Below are positions 46,593-57,016 of a DNA stretch of 64,000 nucleotides, piece after piece. The notes beneath the pieces were generated by a model. It was given only the letters and a program-made list of their open reading frames with translations. It did not search any database and was not told the origin of the DNA. Every line of letters begins with the position of its first letter. The stretch's first letter is position 1. A program made the position numbers and the translations under genes. The stretch lies in contig JAGCVS010000012.1 of NCBI GenBank assembly GCA_017962235.1, positions 1-64,000 on the forward strand, in the 5' to 3' direction. This stretch comes from Bacteroidales bacterium. Its GTDB lineage: Bacteria > Bacteroidota > Bacteroidia > Bacteroidales > UBA932.

Positions 46593-47930
46593 ATGAAGAG
46601 AATACGCAACATATCGGTTTCGCTGGTTGCGGCGCTGCTTTTTGCGGTGCTCTGCCCGCTGCAGGCGCATGCGCAGGCAGATGTGGCGTACGATACGTTC
46701 TCTCCCTATTCCATGTATGGCATCGGCAATCTGGAGACCCTGGGCAGCCAGAACTCGCTGGCCATGGGCGGCATCGCCATCGGCGACCGCAGCAGCTCTT
46801 ACATCAACTGGGTGAATCCCGCCGCCGTCACCGCCCGTGAAAACCGCGCCTTCATGCTCGATTTTGGCGTGACGCACAAGGATATAATCTACACTGCGGA
46901 TGCTTCCACATCAATAGAGACCACAGACAGCGGCAAACTCCGCTCCGCCAACAACCTCACCAACATCCATCATATCATCGTCTCGCTGCCAATCGGCACC
47001 AAAGTGGCGGTAAAGGCGGGTCTGATGCCCTTCTCCGCCACCGGCTATCAGTTTGTGTCGCGAGAATATGCAGATGATGTGCTGCTGCAGATGGGCAACG
47101 TGAACTATCAGAAGGCGGGCAAGGGTGGCATCTACCAGATTGTGCTTGGAGCGGGCTGGCAAATTATTCCCAACCTGAGCATCGGTGTAGACGGCCTCTA
47201 CTACATGGGCAACACGCTGCACACCAGCTCCACCAACTTTACCACCAACTCACACTACCGCCAGATAGCCCGCAGCTGGACCAGCGTCTCCCGCGGCCTG
47301 GGCGCCAAGGCGGGCGTGCAGTATACCGCAAACCTCAAGAAGGACCTTGCCCTCACGCTGGGCGCCACATATAAGATAGGGAGCACCATGGGCGGCACTT
47401 ACACCGACCTGCTCACCGCGTCATCATCCAACCAGCTGGACACCATCAACGTGAGCCGCACCCCCATCGACATAAAGATTCCCGCGGAGATAGGGGCGGG
47501 CTTCACCCTGCGCAAGACAGACAAATGGATGTTCGGTGCCGATTACACCTTGCAGGACTGGAGCAACACGGTGTTCACCAACTCCCCCGGCATAAATGTA
47601 ACCACCCGCATGGCCCAGTCGTTCAGAATAGGCGGGGAACTGATTCCGGACAAGTACGCCTTCCGCTATTACCTAAAAAATGTAACCTACCGCGGCGGCC
47701 TTTATTACAATCTGGGATATATTGCTGTAAATAACACACCTATAAATAGTTACGGTATCACTTTCGGGGCAAGTTTCCCCGTTTTCAACCGCTTTACGTC
47801 GCTCGCTCTGAGCGTGGATCTGGGGCGGATGGGCACTTTGGCAAACAATTTGGTATTAGAGAACTATGTAAAGGTTAATGTGGGCCTGAATCTGTTTGAC
47901 TTATGGTTCCACAAATCGTTGTATAAGTAA
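46593..47930 (+). CDS. Outer-membrane beta-barrel protein
   Basis: A 445-residue protein with a signal peptide ending AHAQA and alternating amphipathic strands throughout. The early motif SPYSMYGIGNLETLGSQNSLAMGGIAIG, with SSYINWVNPAAV after it, is the N-terminal plug-like signature of a FadL-related family found next to coaX across Bacteroidota. It ends in alternating strands with FDLWFHKSLYK. It may be a hydrophobic-compound channel; ligand unknown. Its ATG directly follows the coaX stop. Confidence 0.8.
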   Translation: MKRIRNISVSLVAALLFAVLCPLQAHAQADVAYDTFSPYSMYGIGNLETLGSQNSLAMGGIAIGDRSSSYINWVNPAAVTARENRAFMLDFGVTHKDIIYTADASTSIETTDSGKLRSANNLTNIHHIIVSLPIGTKVAVKAGLMPFSATGYQFVSREYADDVLLQMGNVNYQKAGKGGIYQIVLGAGWQIIPNLSIGVDGLYYMGNTLHTSSTNFTTNSHYRQIARSWTSVSRGLGAKAGVQYTANLKKDLALTLGATYKIGSTMGGTYTDLLTASSSNQLDTINVSRTPIDIKIPAEIGAGFTLRKTDKWMFGADYTLQDWSNTVFTNSPGINVTTRMAQSFRIGGELIPDKYAFRYYLKNVTYRGGLYYNLGYIAVNNTPINSYGITFGASFPVFNRFTSLALSVDLGRMGTLANNLVLENYVKVNVGLNLFDLWFHKSLYK

Positions 47931-47951
47931 AACAATTAATAACTTTACACT

Positions 47952-49268
47952 ATGAAAAAGGTTTTGACAGTTTTATTTGCCGCAATGCTCGCATTCCCTG
48001 CATTGGCACAAGGTAAGTTCGGGGCGGACAGCGCCGAATGTGTAAAGTACCTCTCATATTATACAGAGTACCTCAAACAGAAGAATGAAGATGCTGCTAT
48101 CGGCCCCTGGCGCGAGGCTTACTCCCGCTGCCCGGTGACCGCCAGCTACAACATGCTCAAGGACGGTCAGAAACTGATGCGCGGGGCATACAAGAAAACC
48201 AAGGATTCCAAGGTCCGTCAGGGTTATGTGGATACCATCATGAAGATTTACGACCAGAGGGTTGAGTTCTACCCCAAGGATATCGTGAACACCATGAACA
48301 ACAAGGCCATTGACATGAACCAGTACGGCTGGAAGAAGAAAGAGCCCAAGGAGGCTTACGCTCTTTACAAAGAGATATTCGAGGCCACCGGCTCAAAGGC
48401 GCTTGACCTGGTTTACGTGAAGCTGATGGAACTCTCCACCAACCTCTTCTCAGAGAGCGAGCTGGGTGCGGAGCAGGTAATGGCAGACTACACCGCCATC
48501 ACAGAGGCCATCAACGCCTCCCTGGCCGCTAAAGACGACCAGAAGATGCGCAAGGCGCAGAAGGATGTGGAAACCATGTTCATGAACTGCGGCATTGCAA
48601 GCTGCGACAACCTGCTGGAGCTGCTCACCCCCCGCTACGAGGCTAACCCCGACGACGAGGAGACCCTTCGCGCAGTGGTCAAGATGCTCAGCAGCGCAGA
48701 CTGCCTGGACAGCGACCTCTACCTGAAGGCTGTGGAAGCGCTCTACGCAAAGGATCCTTCATCTTCCACCGCGTATCTGCTTTACAAGCTGTATGCTCGT
48801 AAAGACGACAGTGCCGGTGCGGTCAAATTCCTCAACGAGGCCATCAACACCAGTGACGGCAGCGACGTGGCACAGCTGGCAAGCTACTACATGGAGCTCG
48901 GCACCTATAATTATAAGAAGGCGGGCAACAACGCAGCCGCTGTGGCTGCCGCCAAGAAAGCAGCGGAACTCTCCGCAGACTACAAGGGCCGCGCATACCT
49001 GCTGATAGGTACCATCTGGGGCACCACCCGCTGCGGCGGCAACGAAATCCAGTCCAAGGCCAACTTCTGGGTTGCATACGACTATGTGACCCGCGCCAAG
49101 GCTGCAGATGCTTCCCTCACCTCGGAGGCCAACGCCCTCGCCGCACAGTATCAGGCATACTTCCCCGGCCAGGCAGACGCGTTCATGTACGATCTCACCA
49201 ACGGTCAGAGCTATACCGTATCCTGCGGTTCGCTCACAGAGACCACAACCGTAAGGACCGCTAAGTAA
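47952..49268 (+). CDS. Periplasmic TPR protein
   Basis: A 438-residue protein with signal peptide MKKVLTVLFAAMLAFPALAQ and then repeated helical hairpins of TPR type (for example around DAAIGPWREAYSRCPV, EAYALYKEIFEATG, AAVAAAKKAAELSADYKGRAYLLIG). No catalytic motif. It keeps its position between the barrel protein and lptC in many Bacteroidota, so a part in outer-membrane assembly is plausible, but this is inference. Starts 21 bases after the barrel gene. Confidence 0.8.
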   Translation: MKKVLTVLFAAMLAFPALAQGKFGADSAECVKYLSYYTEYLKQKNEDAAIGPWREAYSRCPVTASYNMLKDGQKLMRGAYKKTKDSKVRQGYVDTIMKIYDQRVEFYPKDIVNTMNNKAIDMNQYGWKKKEPKEAYALYKEIFEATGSKALDLVYVKLMELSTNLFSESELGAEQVMADYTAITEAINASLAAKDDQKMRKAQKDVETMFMNCGIASCDNLLELLTPRYEANPDDEETLRAVVKMLSSADCLDSDLYLKAVEALYAKDPSSSTAYLLYKLYARKDDSAGAVKFLNEAINTSDGSDVAQLASYYMELGTYNYKKAGNNAAAVAAAKKAAELSADYKGRAYLLIGTIWGTTRCGGNEIQSKANFWVAYDYVTRAKAADASLTSEANALAAQYQAYFPGQADAFMYDLTNGQSYTVSCGSLTETTTVRTAK

Positions 49269-49329
49269 TACGAAGCACATATCTATCATAAGCAACGTCA
49301 AAGGGGCGGGATTCTTCCTGTCCCTGCCG

Positions 49330-49926
49330 TTGTTTTTATTAATGCTCCTGGCGCCCGCCTGCGGCAAGGACAAGTCCGCCGCCGGCATCGACTGGGAGAC
49401 AACCCCGGTGCAGAGCGTGCGCGGCATGCAGGTGGCCGAATACAACAAGGCGGATCTGAACATGCAGATGCGCACCCGCGCCATGGATACTTATAAATAT
49501 GTAAAGGACTCCGTCTCCCTCACCCGCGAGGTTTACAGCGAGGGGTTCGAGGTTTATCTTTACAACGAAGACGGGCTGCTGGAGTCGCAGCTGGTGGCAG
49601 AGGGGGCGGAGCATATCACCGCCCGCCGCCGCGACGACTGGAAGGCCTTCGGCAATGTAAACATCCTCAATCATATCAAAGGCGAACGCATTATCACCGA
49701 TACCGTATACTGGGACAAGGAGAAAGAGCAGATATACACCCACTGCTATGTTGTCATGACCTCCCCGCAGGGGAAGCTCCAGGGATACGGTCTCACCAGC
49801 GACCAGCGCGCCAACAGTTCTACCATTCTGCGGCCGTTTGACTCTTACGGACGGGTAGTGAAGGATTCCACTCAATTTTACATCGACACTGTGAATTTTG
49901 TGGGGCCTATGCCGCTTATTAAATAA
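49330..49926 (+). CDS. lptC: LPS export periplasmic protein LptC, start uncertain
   Basis: An LptC-family protein that links the LptB2FG extractor to LptA in lipopolysaccharide transport. The beta-jellyroll is recognisable: GFEVYLYNEDGLLESQLVAEGAEH, GNVNILNHIKGERIITDTVYWDKEKEQIYT, then GYGLTSDQ. The listed start is TTG at 49330, giving only ten residues before the lipobox LAPAC. The frame is open upstream and reads KHISIISNVKGAGFFLSLP, a much better lipoprotein signal, but without an ATG, GTG or TTG, so a rare start codon (ATA/ATC near 49279-49290) is possible. Confidence 0.82.
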   Translation: MFLLMLLAPACGKDKSAAGIDWETTPVQSVRGMQVAEYNKADLNMQMRTRAMDTYKYVKDSVSLTREVYSEGFEVYLYNEDGLLESQLVAEGAEHITARRRDDWKAFGNVNILNHIKGERIITDTVYWDKEKEQIYTHCYVVMTSPQGKLQGYGLTSDQRANSSTILRPFDSYGRVVKDSTQFYIDTVNFVGPMPLIK

Positions 49927-49933
49927 TTTTTTC

Positions 49934-49941
49934 TAATTTTG
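49934..49941 (+). promoter_or_regulatory. -7 element for ppiD
   Basis: TAATTTTG matches TAnnTTTG, 65 bases before the ppiD ATG and just after the lptC stop. Confidence 0.5.
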
Positions 49942-50006
49942 CGCGCTAATACCCTTTTTTGTAAGGAGTATTGGTTTAATAATGCAAAAAACCAAAAAAT
50001 ACTGAT

Positions 50007-52067
50007 ATGGCCGTACTGGAGAAAATCCGTGTTAAACTCGGAATTCTTATTTCTATCCTGATTGCGATAGCATTGCTGTCGTTTATCATAGACCCCAACA
50101 CCCTCGGGTCTACCTTGCAGAGCATGTCCAAAGAGAACAACGTGGGCGAGATGAACGGCAAGGCCGTCTCCTACCGCGAATATTTCACCGCGCTGGAGCA
50201 GAACACCCAGCTGATGCAGGCCCTTTCCGGCGGCAGCTCCAATACAGAGGAGGCCCAGAGCCAGCTGCGTGAGATGACCTGGAACCAGCTCCTCAATCAG
50301 AAGGTTCTCTTCCCCAAGATAAAGAAGGCCGGCTTCTCTGTAGAAGATGAAGAGATGGTAGATCTGCTGCACGGAGACAACGTGTCGCCCATGATTGCGC
50401 AGCAGCGCATGTTCACAGACGAGAGCGGCGCCTTCCGCCCGGAGGCTGTGCAGGAGTTCATCTCCCAGATGGATCTGGACGAGAGCGGTGTCTCCCGTAA
50501 ATACTGGGATTACCTCAAAGAGCAGGTATACGCCCAGCAGATGTACGGCAAGTATTACGCTGCGCTGCGCAACAGCGCCACCCTCAACGCCACCCAGACA
50601 GAGCGCGCGGTTGCCGACGGCAACACCACCAAGGATATCGACTTTATTGTGGTGCCCATCAACTTTGGCGTGGATTCCACAATCCAGATAACCAGCGCCG
50701 AGGTAAGCAAGTTCTACAACGACCGCAAGGAGCTGTTCACCCAGCCCGCGAACCGCGACATAGAATACGTGATGTTCGAGGTCGTTCCCAGCCAGGAGGA
50801 CATCGACGCCACCCGCGAGCAGTTTGAGGAACTCTACGAGCAGTTCAAGGAGGCAACCAACCTCAAGAACTTTGTGGCGCTCAATTCAGACCGCCGTTGG
50901 GACGATAAGTTCTACAGCAAGGAAGATCTGTACAAGACTCCCGCCGTTGCTGAGTATGCGTTTGGCGGCAGCGCCCCCGCCAGCGGCATCGATGAAAGCG
51001 CAGAGGCTTTCACCGCCGCACGCGTTGTGGAGCGCAAGATGCTCCCGGACAGGGTCAGCTTCTCGTTCAGGGTTTATCCCAACACGGAGAGGGCCACGGC
51101 AGACTCTCTGCTGAATGTAGTCCGCAAGCAGGGCTCCAGCGAAGAGCTCCAGCAGGGCGGCTGGGTAACCATGGAAGAGCTTGCGGCCAACAACATGGAT
51201 TTCTTTGGCGAGATCTTCAACATGAAGACAGGCGAAGCCAAGATTATTGATATCGAGCCCTACCAGATGGTGTCTGTGCTCAAGGTAGAAGAGGCCGACA
51301 AGCCCAAGGAGAAGGTGCAGCTCGCATGGCTCATCAAGAATATCAATCCCAGCGACGATACATACCGCGACTTCAACATGAAGGCGGCGGATCTGGCAGA
51401 CCGCAGTGACGGCAGCTATGAAAAGTTTGCCCAGATTGTGAAGGAAGAGAGCCTCCCGGTTATCCCCATGCAGAGGGTAACCCTGGAGACCCGCCGCATA
51501 GGCGTGGTGGATAACGCCCGCAGTGTGGTACACTGGGTGTTTGACCGCAAGACCAAACAGGGTTCCGTATCGGATGTGATCACGGTAGATAATAAATACT
51601 ACTTTGTTACCGCCGTCACCAAGGTGCGCAAAGAGGGGCGTATGCCCCTTGAAGAGGTCAAGGACGATATCCTTATGGAGCTCATAAACCAGAAGAAGGT
51701 GGATAAGGTGGCCGCAGAGTGCACTGAGGCAGTGAGCGGCGGCGAATCGCTGGAGGTTCTGGCAGAGAAGTTCAAGACCACCGTGAGCCATAAGGAGGGC
51801 ATCAGCTTTGGCAGCACCGGTGCATCGGTAGAACCCAGCCTGGCAGGCGCCGTGGCGGCAGCTGAAGAGGGCACCGTAGTGGGCCCTGTAAAGGGTGCAG
51901 TGGGGGTATACTATTTCGAGGTCAAGGAGACCGGCTCCGGAGAGTATTTCACAGAAGATGACGCACTTAACAACAATTTGAGGCAGATTTCTGCACAATT
52001 GCGGTCATTTACGGACATAATAGCGCAAGAGGCTGATATTAAGGACTATAGAGCAAAATTTTATTAA
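50007..52067 (+). CDS. PpiD/SurA-type periplasmic peptidyl-prolyl isomerase
   Basis: A 686-residue protein with one N-terminal membrane anchor (KLGILISILIAIALLSFII, about 11-29), a SurA_N-like chaperone region (EMNGKAVSYREYFTALEQ), and a parvulin-like domain in the C-terminal half (about 350-450; VQLAWLIKNINPS). This is the Bacteroidota PpiD form, which helps outer-membrane and secreted proteins fold in the periplasm. It closes the coaX-barrel-TPR-lptC-ppiD run. Confidence 0.88.
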   Translation: MAVLEKIRVKLGILISILIAIALLSFIIDPNTLGSTLQSMSKENNVGEMNGKAVSYREYFTALEQNTQLMQALSGGSSNTEEAQSQLREMTWNQLLNQKVLFPKIKKAGFSVEDEEMVDLLHGDNVSPMIAQQRMFTDESGAFRPEAVQEFISQMDLDESGVSRKYWDYLKEQVYAQQMYGKYYAALRNSATLNATQTERAVADGNTTKDIDFIVVPINFGVDSTIQITSAEVSKFYNDRKELFTQPANRDIEYVMFEVVPSQEDIDATREQFEELYEQFKEATNLKNFVALNSDRRWDDKFYSKEDLYKTPAVAEYAFGGSAPASGIDESAEAFTAARVVERKMLPDRVSFSFRVYPNTERATADSLLNVVRKQGSSEELQQGGWVTMEELAANNMDFFGEIFNMKTGEAKIIDIEPYQMVSVLKVEEADKPKEKVQLAWLIKNINPSDDTYRDFNMKAADLADRSDGSYEKFAQIVKEESLPVIPMQRVTLETRRIGVVDNARSVVHWVFDRKTKQGSVSDVITVDNKYYFVTAVTKVRKEGRMPLEEVKDDILMELINQKKVDKVAAECTEAVSGGESLEVLAEKFKTTVSHKEGISFGSTGASVEPSLAGAVAAAEEGTVVGPVKGAVGVYYFEVKETGSGEYFTEDDALNNNLRQISAQLRSFTDIIAQEADIKDYRAKFY

Positions 52068-52115
52068 GATATTGACATTTTTTCAACACATATAGCGCAT
52101 AAATCCGCAAAAAAT

Positions 52116-52146
52116 TTTGTGGATAAGTATTTTATATCTATATTTG
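52116..52146 (+). promoter_or_regulatory. Promoter for the collagen-repeat lipoprotein, with a DnaA box
   Basis: TTTG (52116-52119), 19 bases, TATATTTG (52139-52146): full consensus, 73 bases before the first ATG. A perfect DnaA box (TGTGGATAA, i.e. TTATCCACA on the minus strand) at 52118-52126 overlaps the -33 element. Confidence 0.75.
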
Positions 52147-52219
52147 ACCAATATTTTGTACGTAGTGTGCAAAATGCTTAAATAGAATTATAAACAATTT
52201 TTATAATCCATTTAAATTA

Positions 52220-55200
52220 ATGTTTAATCAAATGAAACGTAAAATGTTTTTCAGGCTTACAGTTGTCTTCATGGCAGCAGTAAGCGCGCTGATTGCTTGT
52301 ACTCAGGATTACAGCGCAGACATCACCGAGCTTCAGAATCAGATTGAAGTCCTCCAGGCACAGGTGGACAATCTGCAGGCAGCTATCAACAACGGCGAGG
52401 TCATCACTGATGTAAAGCAAATCGACAACGGTGTGCGCGTTACCTTGAGTGACGGCAGCCACTTTGACGTTACCAACGGCGCCGACGGCAAGCCCGGTGA
52501 CTCCTGGACCATTGGCACAAACGGCAACTGGTTCAAGAACGGCGTTGACTCCGGCATGCCTTCACAGGGTGCTAAGGGTGATAAAGGTGACAAGGGCGAC
52601 ACTGGCGCTACCGGTCCTCAGGGCCCCGCTGGTGCTGACGGTGCATCTGGCGCAGCTGGCGCTACCGGCCCTCAGGGTCCTCAGGGTCCTGCAGGTCCTC
52701 AAGGCCCCGCTGGTGCTGACGGCGTAGATGGTGTTTACTACTATCCTTGCACCGACCAGGCTGACCCCAACTATGGCAAGTGGATCAAAGTTGACGGTGA
52801 CACCGAGACTGCTACCGATGACGAGTGGCTCACTGAGAATACCCTTACCTCCGTCCTTGATGAGGATACAGGCAAGCTCTCATTCCACGATGCAGACGGC
52901 AACGTTGTAGAGATCGCTCTCGCAACCGACCTCAAGAGCATCGCTCTTATCCCCGAATATTGGGACGCTAACCTTGGCATGCCCACCGCAGAGGTATTCG
53001 CAATCCTCCCTTCAGCTTGGGAAATCTACTGCGTAGTAAACCGCCGCGACGCTGTCAACCTGTTCCGCAACGGTGGTGTTGCATGGGTAGACCAGGCCGG
53101 TACCCGTTGGTCAGCTCCTACGGGCTGGGGTCTGTACTACTTCACTATCCTCTACAGCACTTATCTTGGCAAGACCCGTCAGACGGGTCTTCCCGGTTAT
53201 CAGGCAATATTTGACCTTTCTTCTCCTAGCTTCACATATGGTTGGATTCTCTCAGCTATACATGAGGATAACGCATACGAGGATACTTTCGAGACCTTCG
53301 TAAGGGCGTGGGACGATTACATGGAGCTTTGGAAAAAGGCACTTGACAACGTCCGTCTGTATGCACAGGACGGTGCAGGTACCCGTCAGTTCCCTGTAAG
53401 CACCCTCAACCTCAAATACCGCGTTAACCCCGCAGGTGCAGATATGGACGATTATAAGTTCAGCATGATTGACCGCAGCCTCAAGGTTATCACCAAGGCA
53501 GACGGCGACAACCGCAACCATGCAGTCGGCAAGGTAGAGGCTGAATACAATGGCAAAGATCAGCTGAATGTAGCTGCTTACATCGACTACTTCCGCTACT
53601 GGGCAGACAAGCCCATGGAGTGGTGGTTCGGCCTGTTCCAGACCCGTGAGATTTTCTACTGGGATTACCTGACCCGCTTCGACGGTCAGACCGATGACCT
53701 CAGCACCTCCTTCTCACACCCTGCATGGGCACTGGATGATGGCGCTTACGGCAACAACCTCGGCCGCCTGCTCCGCCTGTTCGATACGAACCTGACTCCC
53801 GCCAGCTCTTATCAGACCATGAACAGCGCTAACTACTGGATGGACGCTATGGGTCTTTCTTACGAGACCATCGTTGCCCTCGAGGCAGCAAAGAGCTCCG
53901 CTGGTGCACAGGCTGTTGTTTCTGACTACGCTTCTGTTCAGATGAAGTATGTGATGCCTGTTTGGACCGCATACAACTATCACGAGCCTGACCGCCCCAT
54001 GGAGCGCTGGATGACCACCGTGAACATCTGGAACGGTTACAAGGGTGGTTGCAACTGGGAGAATGACCTCCTGAAGATTGGTGAGGAATATGACGTAGCA
54101 GCTCACATGCGCTTCGCAGACCCTTACTATGGCTCTCTCGAGCACCTTGGTTTCAAGGTTAAATATGACTACTATGTATTCTGCGCAGCAACCGGCAAGC
54201 CTCACACCCGTTACGATGCTACCGGCTTCGGTGACCCCGACGACGATCCTTACGGCAGCTGGGCAATCGACCTGGGTGCATGGGATAAGGTAACCTGCAC
54301 AGAAGACGGTAAGGTTAAGGTTAAAGACGGTGTTACACTTGCATCCGTTCTCAACCAGCCTGTTGTTATTACCGCAGATGCTTCCATCTACAACGAGGCA
54401 ACCGGTACCTGGTACAACAGTTCTGTCGGTGGCCAGGGCATGGAGCCTTGGGGCCAGGCATATCAGTTTGACCAGTATGCAGCACAGTACGTGCTCAAGA
54501 TCGCTGCCGGCGACGCTGGCACCGAGACCCTCAACTTTGACCTCGGTTCTTACGATTACCTCGCACTTCCCAAGACCGCTTCCATCGCAACTGACGACAT
54601 CCTCGCAGCAGCAGGTGTAGAGGATTGGGCTGGCTTCACCGCACTCTACAACGATCCCGCATCCGTTGCAGCTCCCGCAGGTGTTGTCACTACAATCGCA
54701 GGCGCAATCGGCAAGATTAACTTCGATCTTGGCACCACTACTCCGATTGCAGAGAACCAGACCATCACCTTCACCTTCGCTCCCAAGGAGACTGGCATGA
54801 AGTCCATCAAGGTCGTAGCTAAGTTCACCGTAACCAACGATGAGGTTCCTGCAGAACTCATCCCGACCATCAACCCTGACTACATCCTCGAAGGCACTGA
54901 GAACACTGTTGTTGTCAAGGGTAAGAATATTGCAGGTGTTTGGACTCCTCAGTCCAGCATCGTAGAGCACATCTACCTCTATGACCACTTCGATCAGAAC
55001 GAGATTGCCGATACTCCTCAGGTAGACTACATGACCATGAAGCTTGCTGACGGCGAGACCGGTGCAACAATCTTCTCTACTATCGGTGGTTCCAACAATT
55101 ATGTAAATCAGGAGATTAAGCTTAACGGCGCATACACTGCAGATGAGGCTTACCGCGATGTTAACGTTGATATCTACCTGCATCTCGCAAATGGTCAGGA

Positions 55201-55711
55201 GCAGAAGGTTGGTTCTTATGTAGTACGCTTCGTGAAACCGTTCTCCATCAAGGCTGGTAGTATTACCCTTGAAACCCACTTGACAGAGTGGTGCTATGGC
55301 GAGGGTGCATTCTACATCAAAGAAGTTGGAACAGGCAAGGATCTTTGCAGCTTCTACGGTGGAGCGCTCCACATTTCAACCTATGCTCAGAATGCTTATG
55401 TCGGCCTGTTTGAAAGCGCAGATGCTCCTGTATGGAAGAGCAACGCAGATGAAAGCTTCGGCGAGAGACTCCTCTACTTCCCGAACAACGGTAAGTTCTA
55501 CTGGAACAACCTTGGTACTGAACTCCAGAAAGACAAGCAGACAACATACGATGTTACTGTTAACATTCCTGGACTCATGACCCTCAAGGGCACAGGAAGC
55601 ATACTGATTCTTAGCAGTGCGCACTCTCATGGTTCGCATACAGACCACGCTCCGGCCACTGTAGAGCCTGCAGCAGGCGCAAGCACAACCGTACAGTTTA
55701 TTTTCGAGTAA
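52220..55711 (+). CDS. Large surface lipoprotein with collagen-like repeats (DUF4988-like start)
   Basis: A 1,163-residue lipoprotein. The lipobox is ALIACTQ (cysteine near residue 27). Next comes a coiled coil (ITELQNQIEVLQAQVDNLQAAI) and a DGSHFDVTNGADGKPG segment, like DUF4988 starts of Bacteroidales lipoproteins; then 18 G-x-y triplets at residues 117-170; then about 1,000 residues of mainly beta-rich, Ig-like or adhesin-like sequence with no enzyme motif I recognise. It ends with a histidine-rich patch (SAHSHGSHTDHA). Strong promoter and biased codons suggest abundant expression. The ATG at 52232 (MKRKMFF) is an equally good start. It may be a structural surface or adhesion protein. Confidence 0.75.
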   Translation: MFNQMKRKMFFRLTVVFMAAVSALIACTQDYSADITELQNQIEVLQAQVDNLQAAINNGEVITDVKQIDNGVRVTLSDGSHFDVTNGADGKPGDSWTIGTNGNWFKNGVDSGMPSQGAKGDKGDKGDTGATGPQGPAGADGASGAAGATGPQGPQGPAGPQGPAGADGVDGVYYYPCTDQADPNYGKWIKVDGDTETATDDEWLTENTLTSVLDEDTGKLSFHDADGNVVEIALATDLKSIALIPEYWDANLGMPTAEVFAILPSAWEIYCVVNRRDAVNLFRNGGVAWVDQAGTRWSAPTGWGLYYFTILYSTYLGKTRQTGLPGYQAIFDLSSPSFTYGWILSAIHEDNAYEDTFETFVRAWDDYMELWKKALDNVRLYAQDGAGTRQFPVSTLNLKYRVNPAGADMDDYKFSMIDRSLKVITKADGDNRNHAVGKVEAEYNGKDQLNVAAYIDYFRYWADKPMEWWFGLFQTREIFYWDYLTRFDGQTDDLSTSFSHPAWALDDGAYGNNLGRLLRLFDTNLTPASSYQTMNSANYWMDAMGLSYETIVALEAAKSSAGAQAVVSDYASVQMKYVMPVWTAYNYHEPDRPMERWMTTVNIWNGYKGGCNWENDLLKIGEEYDVAAHMRFADPYYGSLEHLGFKVKYDYYVFCAATGKPHTRYDATGFGDPDDDPYGSWAIDLGAWDKVTCTEDGKVKVKDGVTLASVLNQPVVITADASIYNEATGTWYNSSVGGQGMEPWGQAYQFDQYAAQYVLKIAAGDAGTETLNFDLGSYDYLALPKTASIATDDILAAAGVEDWAGFTALYNDPASVAAPAGVVTTIAGAIGKINFDLGTTTPIAENQTITFTFAPKETGMKSIKVVAKFTVTNDEVPAELIPTINPDYILEGTENTVVVKGKNIAGVWTPQSSIVEHIYLYDHFDQNEIADTPQVDYMTMKLADGETGATIFSTIGGSNNYVNQEIKLNGAYTADEAYRDVNVDIYLHLANGQEQKVGSYVVRFVKPFSIKAGSITLETHLTEWCYGEGAFYIKEVGTGKDLCSFYGGALHISTYAQNAYVGLFESADAPVWKSNADESFGERLLYFPNNGKFYWNNLGTELQKDKQTTYDVTVNIPGLMTLKGTGSILILSSAHSHGSHTDHAPATVEPAAGASTTVQFIFE
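52568..52729 (+). repeat. Collagen-like Gly-x-y repeat block
   Basis: Eighteen uninterrupted Gly-x-y triplets (GAK, GDK, GDK, GDT, then GPQ/GPA/GAD types) within the lipoprotein. Such blocks can form triple helices and are prone to changes in copy number. Confidence 0.9.
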
Positions 55712-55736
55712 TCGTAAAGTCTACTAATAGAAATTT

Positions 55737-55768
55737 GGGGCGGCCGAAAGGCTGCCCCATTTTTTTTT
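55737..55768 (+). terminator. Terminator after the collagen-repeat lipoprotein
   Basis: GGGGCGGCC (55737-55745) pairs with GGCTGCCCC (55750-55758) around a GAAA tetraloop, then a T run. Confidence 0.9.
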
Positions 55769-55797
55769 GGTTATGTTGTTAAGATTGATTACCTTAG
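55766..55797 (+). promoter_or_regulatory. Candidate promoter for ompA
   Basis: TTTG (55766-55769), 20 bases, TACCTTAG (55790-55797, one mismatch to TAnnTTTG). The -33 box shares bases with the T run of the upstream terminator. Confidence 0.5.
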
Positions 55798-55860
55798 CGC
55801 AGCGCAATTGTGCGCCCATAAAAACAGATTGTAAAAACAATTTAAACATTAACTATTTAA

Positions 55861-56958
<1,098 letters not shown>

Positions 56959-56984
56959 AAGAAAGCCTCTACGGCTAAGAATAG

Positions 56985-57012
56985 AAAACCCAGGGCTTAG
57001 GCTCTGGGTTTT
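56985..57012. terminator. Bidirectional terminator between ompA and the ABC permease
   Basis: AAAACCCAG (56985-56993) pairs with CTGGGTTTT (57004-57012); A and T runs flank it on both sides. Confidence 0.8.
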
Positions 57013-57016
57013 TCTT

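Noticed and set aside
52568..52729. Short regular repeats considered as a CRISPR array
   Set aside because: The period is nine bases and codes for Gly-x-y triplets within an open gene; no spacers.
53714..55372. A 552-residue minus-strand frame within the collagen-repeat lipoprotein
   Set aside because: Cys/Val/Leu-rich mirror of biased codons; no signal peptide or motif.
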